Below, piece by piece: positions 7,998 to 15,226 of a DNA stretch of 64,000 bases. The translations under genes and the position numbers were made by a program. This DNA is from Holophagales bacterium. GTDB taxonomy: Bacteria; Acidobacteriota; Thermoanaerobaculia; UBA5066. The notes beneath the pieces were generated by a model. That model did no database searches. It saw nothing but the letters and a program-made list of their open reading frames with translations, and was not told the DNA's origin. Where the stretch lies: contig JADJZB010000022.1 of NCBI GenBank assembly GCA_016719485.1, forward strand, positions 1 to 64,000, in the 5' to 3' direction. The first letter of the stretch is position 1. Each line of letters opens with the position of its first letter.

Positions 7998-9338
7998 TCA
8001 GTACGCCTGCAGGTACTCGTCGACCTCCCACGGGTGAACCCGGGAGATGTAGGTCGACCACTCGGCGCGCTTGGCCTGGATGAAGTTGTCGCAGATGTGC
8101 TCGCCGAGCGCGTTCTTCACGACGTCGTCCTTCTCGAGGCAGTCGAGGGCGTCGGAGAGGTTCGCGGGGAGCTGCTCGATCTTCCGGCGCTTCTTCTCGC
8201 GCTCGGACATCTCGAAGATGTTCTCGTTCACCGGCTCCCCGGCCTCGATCCTGTTCTTGATGCCGTCGAGGCCCGCCGCGAGCATGACGGCGAATCCGAG
8301 GTAGGGGTTGCAGGCCGGATCGGGCATCCGGACCTCGCAGCGCGTTCCCATGCCGCGCCGGGCCGGAATGCGGACCATGGGCGAGCGGTTGCGCTCGGAC
8401 CAGGCGACGTTCACGGGCGCCTCGTAGCCCGGGACGAGCCGCTTGTAGGAATTGACGAGCGGGTTCGTCACCGCCGCGATCGCCTTGGCGTGCTTCAGGA
8501 CGCCGCCGATGTAGTACATCGCGATCTTCGAGAGCTGGTACGGGGCCTTCGGGTCGAAGAAGGCGTTCTTCGGGCTCGCGGCGGTCCCGGTCATCAGCGA
8601 CTGGTGGACGTGCATCCCCGAGCCGTTGATGCCGAAGATCGGCTTCGGCATGAACGTCGCGTGGAGGCCGTGGTCCATGGCGACCTTCTTGACGATGTGC
8701 TTGAAGGTCGTGACGTTGTCGGCCGTGGCGACCGCGTCGCCGTACTTGAAGTCGATCTCGTGCTGCCCCGGGGCGACCTCGTGGTGGGCCGCCTCGACCT
8801 CGAAGCCCATCGCCTCGAGGGCGACGACGATGTCGCGCCGGGCGTCCTCGCCGCGGTCGACCGGGGTGAGGTCGAAGTAGCCGCCCGAGTCGTGCGTGTC
8901 GACGATGGGGTCCCCGGACGCGTCCCGCCGGAACAGGAAGAACTCCGCTTCCGGGCCCGTCATCAGGCTGTAGCCGAGCTCCTTCGCCCTGTCCTTCTGC
9001 CGCTTCAGCGTCTGGCGCGGGCAGCCGGCGAACGGCTTTCCGTCGGGCGTGATGATGTCGCACACGAGGCGGGCCACCTTCCCGTTCGTGTGGGACCACG
9101 GGAAGATCCGGAACGTCTCGAGGTCGGGCACGAGGCCCATGTCCGACTCTTCGATCCGCACGAACCCCTCGATCGAGGAGCCGTCGAACTGGATTTCGCC
9201 GGCGAGCGCCTTCTCGAACTGGGAGCGGGGCACCTCGACGTTCTTGATGATTCCGAGGATGTCCGTGAACTGGAGGCGCAGGAACCTCACGCCTTCCTTG
9301 TCGCAGGTCTTCAGGATCTCGGCGGCTTTCATTCCCAT
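7998..9338 (-). CDS. glnA: Glutamine synthetase, type I (GSI-alpha-like)
   Basis: This ATP-dependent ligase makes glutamine from glutamate and ammonia and, with gltBD (34.8-40.9 kb), forms the GS-GOGAT route. The 446-residue length and sequence match the short GSI-alpha group (Bacillus/Thermotoga type). Motifs are FDGSSIEGF, EAAHHEVAPGQHEIDF, FGINGSGMHVHQS, NPLVNSYKRLVPGYEAP and RSPMVRIPARRG. The adenylylation-loop region with its modified Tyr typical of GSI-beta is not evident, so feedback or transcriptional control is more likely than GlnE control. ATG 9338 is preceded by AGGAG at 5 nt. The AT-richer upstream gap (9339-9509) has a TTGACG box at 9405-9400 that could be a -35 element. Confidence 0.96.
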   Translation of the reverse strand: MGMKAAEILKTCDKEGVRFLRLQFTDILGIIKNVEVPRSQFEKALAGEIQFDGSSIEGFVRIEESDMGLVPDLETFRIFPWSHTNGKVARLVCDIITPDGKPFAGCPRQTLKRQKDRAKELGYSLMTGPEAEFFLFRRDASGDPIVDTHDSGGYFDLTPVDRGEDARRDIVVALEAMGFEVEAAHHEVAPGQHEIDFKYGDAVATADNVTTFKHIVKKVAMDHGLHATFMPKPIFGINGSGMHVHQSLMTGTAASPKNAFFDPKAPYQLSKIAMYYIGGVLKHAKAIAAVTNPLVNSYKRLVPGYEAPVNVAWSERNRSPMVRIPARRGMGTRCEVRMPDPACNPYLGFAVMLAAGLDGIKNRIEAGEPVNENIFEMSEREKKRRKIEQLPANLSDALDCLEKDDVVKNALGEHICDNFIQAKRAEWSTYISRVHPWEVDEYLQAY

Positions 9339-9509
9339 CGCTGCTCCTTCTTCCGAATATGGCCGGGACGGCGCGGAATCTGATGCACAACTCCAGTTTC
9401 GTCAAGCAAATTCCTTCATGGCTGGTCGTAGAGTCGCAAAAATCGCTAAAAGGATCACTCTGTCCTGTTTTATGCTGCCGCCGGCCCGGGCAGGGGGATA
9501 CTCCCGGCC

Positions 9510-10142
9510 ATGACCGTTCCGACCCGCGAGAACGCCTGGGCCCTCCTGACCGAGTTCACCTCCTCTCAGGCGCTCCGCCGCCACGCCCTCGCCGTGGAGG
9601 CCTCGATGCGCCACCTCGCTCGGGCCGCGGGCGCGACGGACGAGGCCGAGGTCGAGCGCTGGGGGCTCGTGGGCCTCCTCCACGACTTCGACTACGAGAA
9701 GTTCCCCACCGAAGCGGACCACGTCTTCCGGGGCATGGAGATCCTCCGCGAGCGCGCCTGGCCCGAGGACCTCATCAAGGCGATCGGCGGTCACGCCTTC
9801 TACACGGGGATTCCGCGCGACACGCCGATGGAGAAGGCGATCCTGGCATCCGACGAGCTGACCGGGTTCGTCGGCGCCTGCGCCCTCGTCCGTCCGTCGA
9901 AGAAGATCTCCGAGGTCCCGGTCGAGTCGGTCCTGAAGAGGCTCAAGGAGAAGGCCTTCGCCCAGAAGGTCGATCGCGAGTACGTGCGGCGCGGCGCCGA
10001 GGAGTGGGGCCGACCCCTGCCCGAGCTCATCGCCCTCGTCCTCGCCTCGCAGGTGCCGATCGCCGCGGCCCTCGGCCTCGACGGCGCCCCGGCGGCGGAC
10101 CTCCCCGACGCGCCCTGTCCGCCCGCGCCTCCGGCGCCCTGA
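9510..10142 (+). CDS. HD-domain protein (HDIG-type phosphohydrolase)
   Basis: The 210-residue protein has the HD signature: RRHALAVEASM (first His), then GLLHDFDYEK (His-Asp) and an IGGHAFYTG helix. These are the metal-coordinating positions of HDIG-type hydrolases. No transmembrane or signal segment is seen and the last 20 residues are Pro/Ala-rich. Close relatives are usually annotated only as HD-domain-containing protein, so the substrate is unknown. An AGGGGG element lies 12-17 bp before the ATG. It is divergent from glnA, about 170 bp away, and upstream of a deaminase gene on the same strand. Confidence 0.75.
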   Translation: MTVPTRENAWALLTEFTSSQALRRHALAVEASMRHLARAAGATDEAEVERWGLVGLLHDFDYEKFPTEADHVFRGMEILRERAWPEDLIKAIGGHAFYTGIPRDTPMEKAILASDELTGFVGACALVRPSKKISEVPVESVLKRLKEKAFAQKVDREYVRRGAEEWGRPLPELIALVLASQVPIAAALGLDGAPAADLPDAPCPPAPPAP

Positions 10143-10232
10143 CGTCGGGCGGCGAGGGACCCGGACCAGGCCGCCGATTCCCTCTCGTCTCCCGCCTCGA
10201 CGTGCAGGGTCCGCGGACCGATACTCCGCCGG

Positions 10233-11636
10233 ATGCGCACCCTTCTGATCGAGAACGCCCTCGTCGCCGGAATGCGCTCGGCCGACGACCTTCACCCCAG
10301 CGGCGCCGTGTGGGCCGAGGAGGGGGTCATTCGCGCCCTCGGTTCGGAGGCGCGAGCCGCCGCCGCGGCCGCTGCCCGTCGCGGCGAACCCGTCGAGAGG
10401 GTCGACGCGGAGGGCCTCTGGCTCTTCCCGGGATTCGTCCAGACCCACATCCACCTCTGCCAGACCCTCCTGCGAAACGGCCCCGACGACCTCCCGCTCC
10501 TGCCGTGGCTGAAGACGCACGTCTGGCCCGGCGAGGCCGCCCACGACGACGAAACGCTCTTCCTCTCCGCCCGCCTCGGCCTGGCGGAGCTGGCCGCCGG
10601 CGGGACGACCTCGATCCTGGACATGGGAACGGTGAGGCACACCGACGCCGTCTTCCGCGCGGCGGAGGCCTCGGGCCTCAGGGTCACGAGCGGAAATGCG
10701 CTCATGGACGACCCGTCGACGAACCCCCCCTATCTCTTCGCCCGGACGGAGGAGGCGCTCGCCGAGGGGGAGCGCCTCTTCGCGCGCTGGCACGGCGAGG
10801 CCGGAGGTCGACTCCGCTTCGCCTGGTGCCCGCGTTTTGCCGTCTCGTGCACCGACCGGATCCTCGGCGAGGCGGCCGCGCGCGCCCGTGCCCAGGGGGT
10901 CCTCGTCCACACGCACGCCTCCGAGAACCGCGACGAGATCGAGCTCGTGAGGGCGCGCAGCGGCCGCGCGAACATCGAGCACCTGCGCGACCTCGGTATC
11001 GCCGGGCGCGCGACCGTCCTCGCCCACGTGATCCACACCAACGAAGAGGAGAGGCGACTCCTCGCCGCCGACGGCACCGCCGTCGCGCACTGCCCCTCCT
11101 CGAACCTGAAGCTCGCCTCCGGCATCTGCCCCGTCCCCGACTACCTCTCCCGGGGAATCCGCGTCACGCTCGGCGCCGACGGCGCACCCTGCAACGACCG
11201 CCTGGACCCCTTCTCGGAGATGCGCCACGCCGCCCTCCTGCAGAAGGTCGCCGCGGGACCGGCGGCGCTGACGGCGTGGCAGGTGGCCCGGATGGCGACG
11301 GCCGAAGGGGCCGCGGCCCTCGGCCTGGGCGACGTCTGCGGGACGATCGAGGTGGGCAAGAGGGCCGACCTGGTCCTCCTCGACCCGTCCGCCGGCTTCG
11401 CCCGGCCGATCTCGTGGCGCGACGACCCCTACGGACCGCTCGTCTTCGCGTTCGATCGCGGCAACGTCGTCGAAACGCGGGTCGACGGCGAGATCGTCTT
11501 CCACCGCGACCAGCGCTCTGTCGGGCCGCTCGCCCCCACCGCCGACGAGATCGAGGCCGCCGCCCGTCGCCTCCGCGAGAGAATCGTGGCGAACGGCCGC
11601 CAAAATGGGATCACGCCCCTTGAAGCGCGGGCGTGA
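10233..11636 (+). CDS. Amidohydrolase, 5'-methylthioadenosine/SAH deaminase-like (SsnA/MtaD family)
   Basis: The 467-residue cytoplasmic protein has the full metal-dependent deaminase motif set: GFVQTHIHLCQTLLRN (HxH), HTHASENRDEIELV, VLAHVIHTN, AHCPSSNLKLASG and TLGADGAPCNDRLDPF. These supply the Zn or Fe ligands and the catalytic Asp of the ATZ/TRZ-MtaD family. N- and C-terminal beta-sandwich parts are present (LIENALVAGM; VGKRADLVLLDPSAGF). Deamination of adenosine-type nucleosides fits best; guanine or 8-oxoguanine deaminase is the alternative. It may be co-transcribed with the HD gene 90 bp upstream. Confidence 0.85.
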   Translation: MRTLLIENALVAGMRSADDLHPSGAVWAEEGVIRALGSEARAAAAAAARRGEPVERVDAEGLWLFPGFVQTHIHLCQTLLRNGPDDLPLLPWLKTHVWPGEAAHDDETLFLSARLGLAELAAGGTTSILDMGTVRHTDAVFRAAEASGLRVTSGNALMDDPSTNPPYLFARTEEALAEGERLFARWHGEAGGRLRFAWCPRFAVSCTDRILGEAAARARAQGVLVHTHASENRDEIELVRARSGRANIEHLRDLGIAGRATVLAHVIHTNEEERRLLAADGTAVAHCPSSNLKLASGICPVPDYLSRGIRVTLGADGAPCNDRLDPFSEMRHAALLQKVAAGPAALTAWQVARMATAEGAAALGLGDVCGTIEVGKRADLVLLDPSAGFARPISWRDDPYGPLVFAFDRGNVVETRVDGEIVFHRDQRSVGPLAPTADEIEAAARRLRERIVANGRQNGITPLEARA

Positions 11637-11675
11637 GGGGCCCACACTCATCGGGAAACCCCCTGGAGGTGAATG

Positions 11676-12143
11676 ATGGCTGCGCGTGAAAACGCCCTGC
11701 TCAGGAGCATTGTCGTCGGGACCGACTTCTCCGTCTGTGCAGCCCGTGCCCTCGCGCACGCCGTGTCGCTGGCGCAACTCTCCGGCGCGAAGATCCACCT
11801 CGTTCACGTCCTGCTCGAGCCGGTCCAGGCGCTCGACGTGGCCGCTGCGCTCCCCTACCCCGACGTCGAGGTCCGGAAGGAGTGGGAGCAGGCCGCGCGC
11901 GTCAAGCTCGATCGCGAGGTAAAGGCCGCCGAGAAGCGGGGTGTCGCGACGACCGCCGAGATCCGCTGGGGACGCCCGTCCGACACGATCGTCGACACCG
12001 CCGCGCGGCAGAAAGCCTCGCTGATCGTCCTCGGGACGCACGGCCGGTCCGCGCTCGAGAAGCTCCTCCTCGGATCGACGGCCGAGCGGGTCCTGCGCCT
12101 GTCGCCCGTGCCGGTCCTCACCGTCCGGGAAAAGAGGAAGTAG
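11676..12143 (+). CDS. Universal stress protein, UspA family
   Basis: The 155-residue protein is a single-domain Usp fold: SIVVGTDFSVCAARALAHAV at the N-terminus, KIHLVHVL on the second strand, and the nucleotide-binding motif GTHGRSALEKLLLGSTAERV with PVPVLTV at the C-terminus. This G-2x-G-9x-G(S/T) pattern indicates an ATP-binding subtype. Two adjacent ATGs exist (11673, 11676). GGAGG ends at 11669, only 3 nt from the first and 6 from the second, so the second is preferred. The ligand and stress context are not deducible. Confidence 0.9.
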   Translation: MAARENALLRSIVVGTDFSVCAARALAHAVSLAQLSGAKIHLVHVLLEPVQALDVAAALPYPDVEVRKEWEQAARVKLDREVKAAEKRGVATTAEIRWGRPSDTIVDTAARQKASLIVLGTHGRSALEKLLLGSTAERVLRLSPVPVLTVREKRK

Positions 12144-12146
12144 CGC

Positions 12147-12181
12147 CGCGCCGGAGGAGCCTCCAGGGGCTCTCCGGCGCG
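12147..12181. terminator. Bidirectional stem-loop between convergent genes
   Basis: A perfect 10-bp stem CGCGCCGGAG (12147-12156) pairs with CTCCGGCGCG (12172-12181) around a 15-nt loop. It lies between the stop of the usp gene and the stop of the converging hypothetical gene. There is no T tract, so it would be a non-canonical terminator. Confidence 0.5.
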
Positions 12182-12195
12182 CGCCGTGCGACTTT

Positions 12196-13023
12196 CTAGT
12201 CGACCTTCTCCCAGGCGTGCGGGATCTCCACCGGGAAGGGTGTCCGTGTCAGGCGCGTCCGGTCCCCGAAGTAGAGCCCACCGGCGGTCGGATCGCCGTA
12301 GCCGACCCACTCCTCGAACGAGACGGCGTTCAGGAGATCCTGAACCGCCACGGTCTTCGTCTTCTTCTTCGGGTTCTCCCGGATCTCCTTGCGGGCGTTC
12401 TCGTAGCGGCTGGAGGCCGCCAGCTGCGTCTGGTCGGTCCGAAGCTCGGCGAAGCAGACCTGGCGGAAGACCTTCCCGGGGCGGTGCGTGGCGTACCAGG
12501 CGTACTCGATCGGCGTCAGGTTGGAGAGGACGAGCAGCTCGAGCGGGGCGAAGATCGAGTAGAGGCGGGGCTCGCGCCGGGCCGGCTCGGCGGCGCCGAT
12601 GGCCCTGGCGACCTCGCTCGGGTCCATGCTCTCCTTGCAGGGCGCGGACTCGAAGCGGGCGACGTCCGCCGTGGATCCCATGTCGAGGGCCTGTCCCCCC
12701 GTCTTCACGAGAAGGACTTTCCGATACGCGTCGAGCGGGGTCGTCGTGAAGCCATTGCACGAGAGCGCCGTCTTCGTCCGCTTGCCGGAGCGGACCTCCT
12801 GGATCGCCCGCGCCGTGTCCCCGTTCGCGTCCCGCCATCCCCCTTCCTCGAGGAAGGAGAAGGCTGCCGCCCCGTCTGCCAGGGCGAGGTCGACGAAGAT
12901 CGCCCGGCCGTGGAAGTGCCGCCCCGACCCCGGCGAGAGGTGGTGGGCGAGCCCGTCCACGCCGAGGCTCGTCGCGATCACGGAGCCGTGAGGGATCGTC
13001 AGGACGAGGTTCAACCGTTCCAT
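12196..13023 (-). CDS. Conserved-looking hypothetical cytoplasmic protein
   Basis: I do not recognise this 275-residue protein. It has no signal peptide or membrane span and mixed alpha/beta character, with clean G/C third positions. Visible features are an N-terminal MERLNLVLTIPHGSVI strand, an HHLSPGSGRHFHGRAIFVDLAL segment rich in His, one lysine-rich patch (NPKKKTKTV) and three Cys spread without a CxxC pattern. It is 40 bp downstream of the RmlC-like gene on the same strand, so an operon is possible. Confidence 0.65.
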   Translation of the reverse strand: MERLNLVLTIPHGSVIATSLGVDGLAHHLSPGSGRHFHGRAIFVDLALADGAAAFSFLEEGGWRDANGDTARAIQEVRSGKRTKTALSCNGFTTTPLDAYRKVLLVKTGGQALDMGSTADVARFESAPCKESMDPSEVARAIGAAEPARREPRLYSIFAPLELLVLSNLTPIEYAWYATHRPGKVFRQVCFAELRTDQTQLAASSRYENARKEIRENPKKKTKTVAVQDLLNAVSFEEWVGYGDPTAGGLYFGDRTRLTRTPFPVEIPHAWEKVD

Positions 13024-13063
13024 CGTTTCTCCTGGCTCCCGGCTGCGCCGGGGCGTGTATGGC

Positions 13064-13642
13064 TCAGCCGTTCGGGACTTCCCACAGGTCGCGGACGGCC
13101 GGATGGTCCCAGGCGATCCGGAACTCGTCGGGATCGTTCACGTCGAACGTCCGCGTGACGATGTAGAAGAGGGCGCAGGGATTCGTGAGCGGCCGGTAGC
13201 CGTGGGCGACCCCTTCCGGGATCCTCACGAGGAGGTCCTGCCCGTCGCCGGCGACGACGACCTGCGTTCTCAGGTAGCTCGGCGAGCCCTTCCTCACGTC
13301 GAAGAGGACGAACTTCGCCTTGGAGGGGTGCGGGCAGTACCAGACGTCCTGCTGCTTGAGGTGGTAGTGGAGACCCTTGATGTGGTTCTCCACGTCCACG
13401 ATGGTGTAGTTCATCTGGGCGACCGGAACGTCCCTGAAGTATGCCGCGAGGCTCTCGCTCCCGGGGTGGTCGGCCTTCGCGCGGTAGATCTCCTGGAAGA
13501 AGCCGCGGTCGTCGACGAACCGGGGAAGGCGGAGGATGTCGACCCCCTCGATCGGGCCCGGCTTCGCGTAGGCCTTCGTCCCCGACCGAAACTCCTCTCC
13601 GATCGCGTCGGCGGAGAGGACGGGTGTCGGCGCGTTGCTCAT
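13064..13642 (-). CDS. dTDP-4-dehydrorhamnose 3,5-epimerase-like cupin
   Basis: The 192-residue protein matches RmlC-type epimerases. RFVDDRGFFQEIYR resembles the D.RG.F.E motif, IKGLHYHLKQQDVWYCP carries the RGLHyQ-like catalytic His region, and RIPEGVAHGYRPL corresponds to the IP.GfaHGF motif. RmlC inverts C3 and C5 of dTDP-4-keto-6-deoxyglucose in dTDP-rhamnose synthesis. The other rml genes are not nearby, so the actual sugar nucleotide is uncertain; it could act in a related deoxysugar path. It sits 49 bp from the divergent MinD-like gene. Confidence 0.8.
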   Translation of the reverse strand: MSNAPTPVLSADAIGEEFRSGTKAYAKPGPIEGVDILRLPRFVDDRGFFQEIYRAKADHPGSESLAAYFRDVPVAQMNYTIVDVENHIKGLHYHLKQQDVWYCPHPSKAKFVLFDVRKGSPSYLRTQVVVAGDGQDLLVRIPEGVAHGYRPLTNPCALFYIVTRTFDVNDPDEFRIAWDHPAVRDLWEVPNG

Positions 13643-13690
13643 TCCCCGATTCTAATCGGTGCCGGGAGCGTGCTAGCCTCCCCGGGCCCG

Positions 13691-14959
13691 ATGCCGAAGA
13701 GGATCATTCCCGTCTCCTCCGGGAAGGGCGGCGTCGGCAAGACGACCGTCGCGACGAACTTCGCGCTGTCGCTTTCCCGGTACGCCCCGACGATCCTCGT
13801 CGACCTGGACACCGGGACCTCCTCCGTCCGGAACACGATCGGCGTCCCGGTCGGCCGGGATCTCTACCACTTCTTCCGAAAGGGCTTCCGCCTCGACGAG
13901 TGCATCACCCGGCTTCCCTCCTCGTGGGACCCCGACGGCCTCTACGCGGGCTTCGGGTTCGTCGCGGCGCCGCTCCACCTGATCGAGGACGTCACGAACT
14001 TCGGCCCCGAGAAGAAGGCCCGGCTCTCGGCCGCGATCAACGAGCTCCCGGCCGACTACATCGTCCTCGACATGAAGGCCGGCCTCGACTCGAACGTCGT
14101 CGACTTCCTCCCCTGGTCCAACTCCGGGATCCTCGTCTTCACGCCGCACCTGCCTTCGGCGACGCTCGCCGCGTCGGACATCGTCAAGGCCATCCTCTTC
14201 CGCAAGCTCCGGATCGTCTTCTCGCCTTCGAGCCCCTTCTATTCCCAGGTGAAGGACCCGCGGACGACGACCCTTCTCGTCAACGACCTTCTCGACGAGG
14301 TGGAGGACGTCTACGAGGAGGGCCTCCCGAACCTGGACGCCTTCCTGGTCGACCTCGCTTCGGCCCTCGGCCCGCACCCGGTCCTCGAGCAGGTCGCCCG
14401 AACGGTCGAGCACTTCCGGGTCCACTACGTCCTGAACGCCTTCAACGGCGTCGACGAGGCGTTCGACACGGCGGTGAAGCCCTTCGTCGAGAACCTCGTG
14501 AGCACGGTCTCCGAGCGGATGACGCTGACGAACCTCGGCTGGGTCGTGAAGTCGGACGAGATCCACCTCGGCAACTGCCGCAAGCGTCCGGTCCTGCTCT
14601 CCCCGCGTGACGGGCACGCCGTGCACCACGCGACCCGCGGCGACAAGGCCCTCGACACCCTCATCCGCGAGACGACGGGCCTGGCCATCGAGCCGAAGAA
14701 GCTGAAGCCGGTGCTGCCGGTCCCGACCCGGCCCGACCCGGAGAGCGCCCTGGCGCGCGAGCTCGACTCGTTGAACCGGATGTACCACCGGAGGGGGAAC
14801 CGGGACGACCCGCGCGACAACTTCGACTACATCACCGCCCGGGCGCTTCACTTGCTGACGCAGGCCCGCCCTTCGGAGTTCGGGACGCCGCGGCTCTGCG
14901 GCCCCGCAGAGATCCTCCGCGCGTTCTTCCCGGCGGGCGCGAAGACTCCGCCGGCGTGA
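13691..14959 (+). CDS. MinD/ParA-family P-loop ATPase
   Basis: The 422-residue protein begins with the deviant Walker A motif (SSGKGGVGKTTVATNFALSL, Lys before the loop), followed by VDLDTGTSS and a Walker B-like YIVLDMKAGLD. This is typical of MinD/ParA/FlhG ATPases that dimerise on ATP and position cell structures. It is longer than MinD (about 270) because of a C-terminal extension (VPTRPDPESALARELD onward) without a recognised domain. No MinC, MinE, ParB or flagellar genes are adjacent. Its stop overlaps the start of a small two-span membrane protein, so the two are coupled; that protein may anchor it. The cargo is unknown. Confidence 0.8.
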   Translation: MPKRIIPVSSGKGGVGKTTVATNFALSLSRYAPTILVDLDTGTSSVRNTIGVPVGRDLYHFFRKGFRLDECITRLPSSWDPDGLYAGFGFVAAPLHLIEDVTNFGPEKKARLSAAINELPADYIVLDMKAGLDSNVVDFLPWSNSGILVFTPHLPSATLAASDIVKAILFRKLRIVFSPSSPFYSQVKDPRTTTLLVNDLLDEVEDVYEEGLPNLDAFLVDLASALGPHPVLEQVARTVEHFRVHYVLNAFNGVDEAFDTAVKPFVENLVSTVSERMTLTNLGWVVKSDEIHLGNCRKRPVLLSPRDGHAVHHATRGDKALDTLIRETTGLAIEPKKLKPVLPVPTRPDPESALARELDSLNRMYHRRGNRDDPRDNFDYITARALHLLTQARPSEFGTPRLCGPAEILRAFFPAGAKTPPA

Positions 14960-15216
14960 GGGGCTCGGGCCGGGGGGCGGTCATCGTCCTCGCCTTCCTC
15001 GCGGCGGCGAGTCTCCTCGTCTTCCGCGGGAGGCTTCGCGAGCTGGGGGTCCGGCTGCGGCTCGCCTTCCTGGCGATCGTCACGGTGCTCTGCGCCTCGA
15101 TGCTCGTGAGGGGCCTCCTCTCCGAAGGAGACCCACGGCTCTTCGCGCTCGGCGCATTCGTCGTCGTCGCGCCCTGCGTCGTCCTCGCCTGGCGCGATTT
15201 CCTGCGCGCACCGTAG
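14956..15216 (+). CDS. Small two-span membrane protein coupled to the MinD-like ATPase
   Basis: GTG 14956 overlaps the TGA of the MinD-like gene (GTGA). The 86-residue product has hydrophobic segments at about 8-22, 35-52 and 62-78 separated by arginine-rich turns (FRGRLRELGVRLRL), consistent with two or three membrane spans and positive-inside topology. No domain is recognised. Coupling suggests that it works with the ATPase at the membrane, which is an inference from gene order. Confidence 0.6.
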   Translation: MRGSGRGAVIVLAFLAAASLLVFRGRLRELGVRLRLAFLAIVTVLCASMLVRGLLSEGDPRLFALGAFVVVAPCVVLAWRDFLRAP

Positions 15217-15226
15217 CGCGGCGAAG

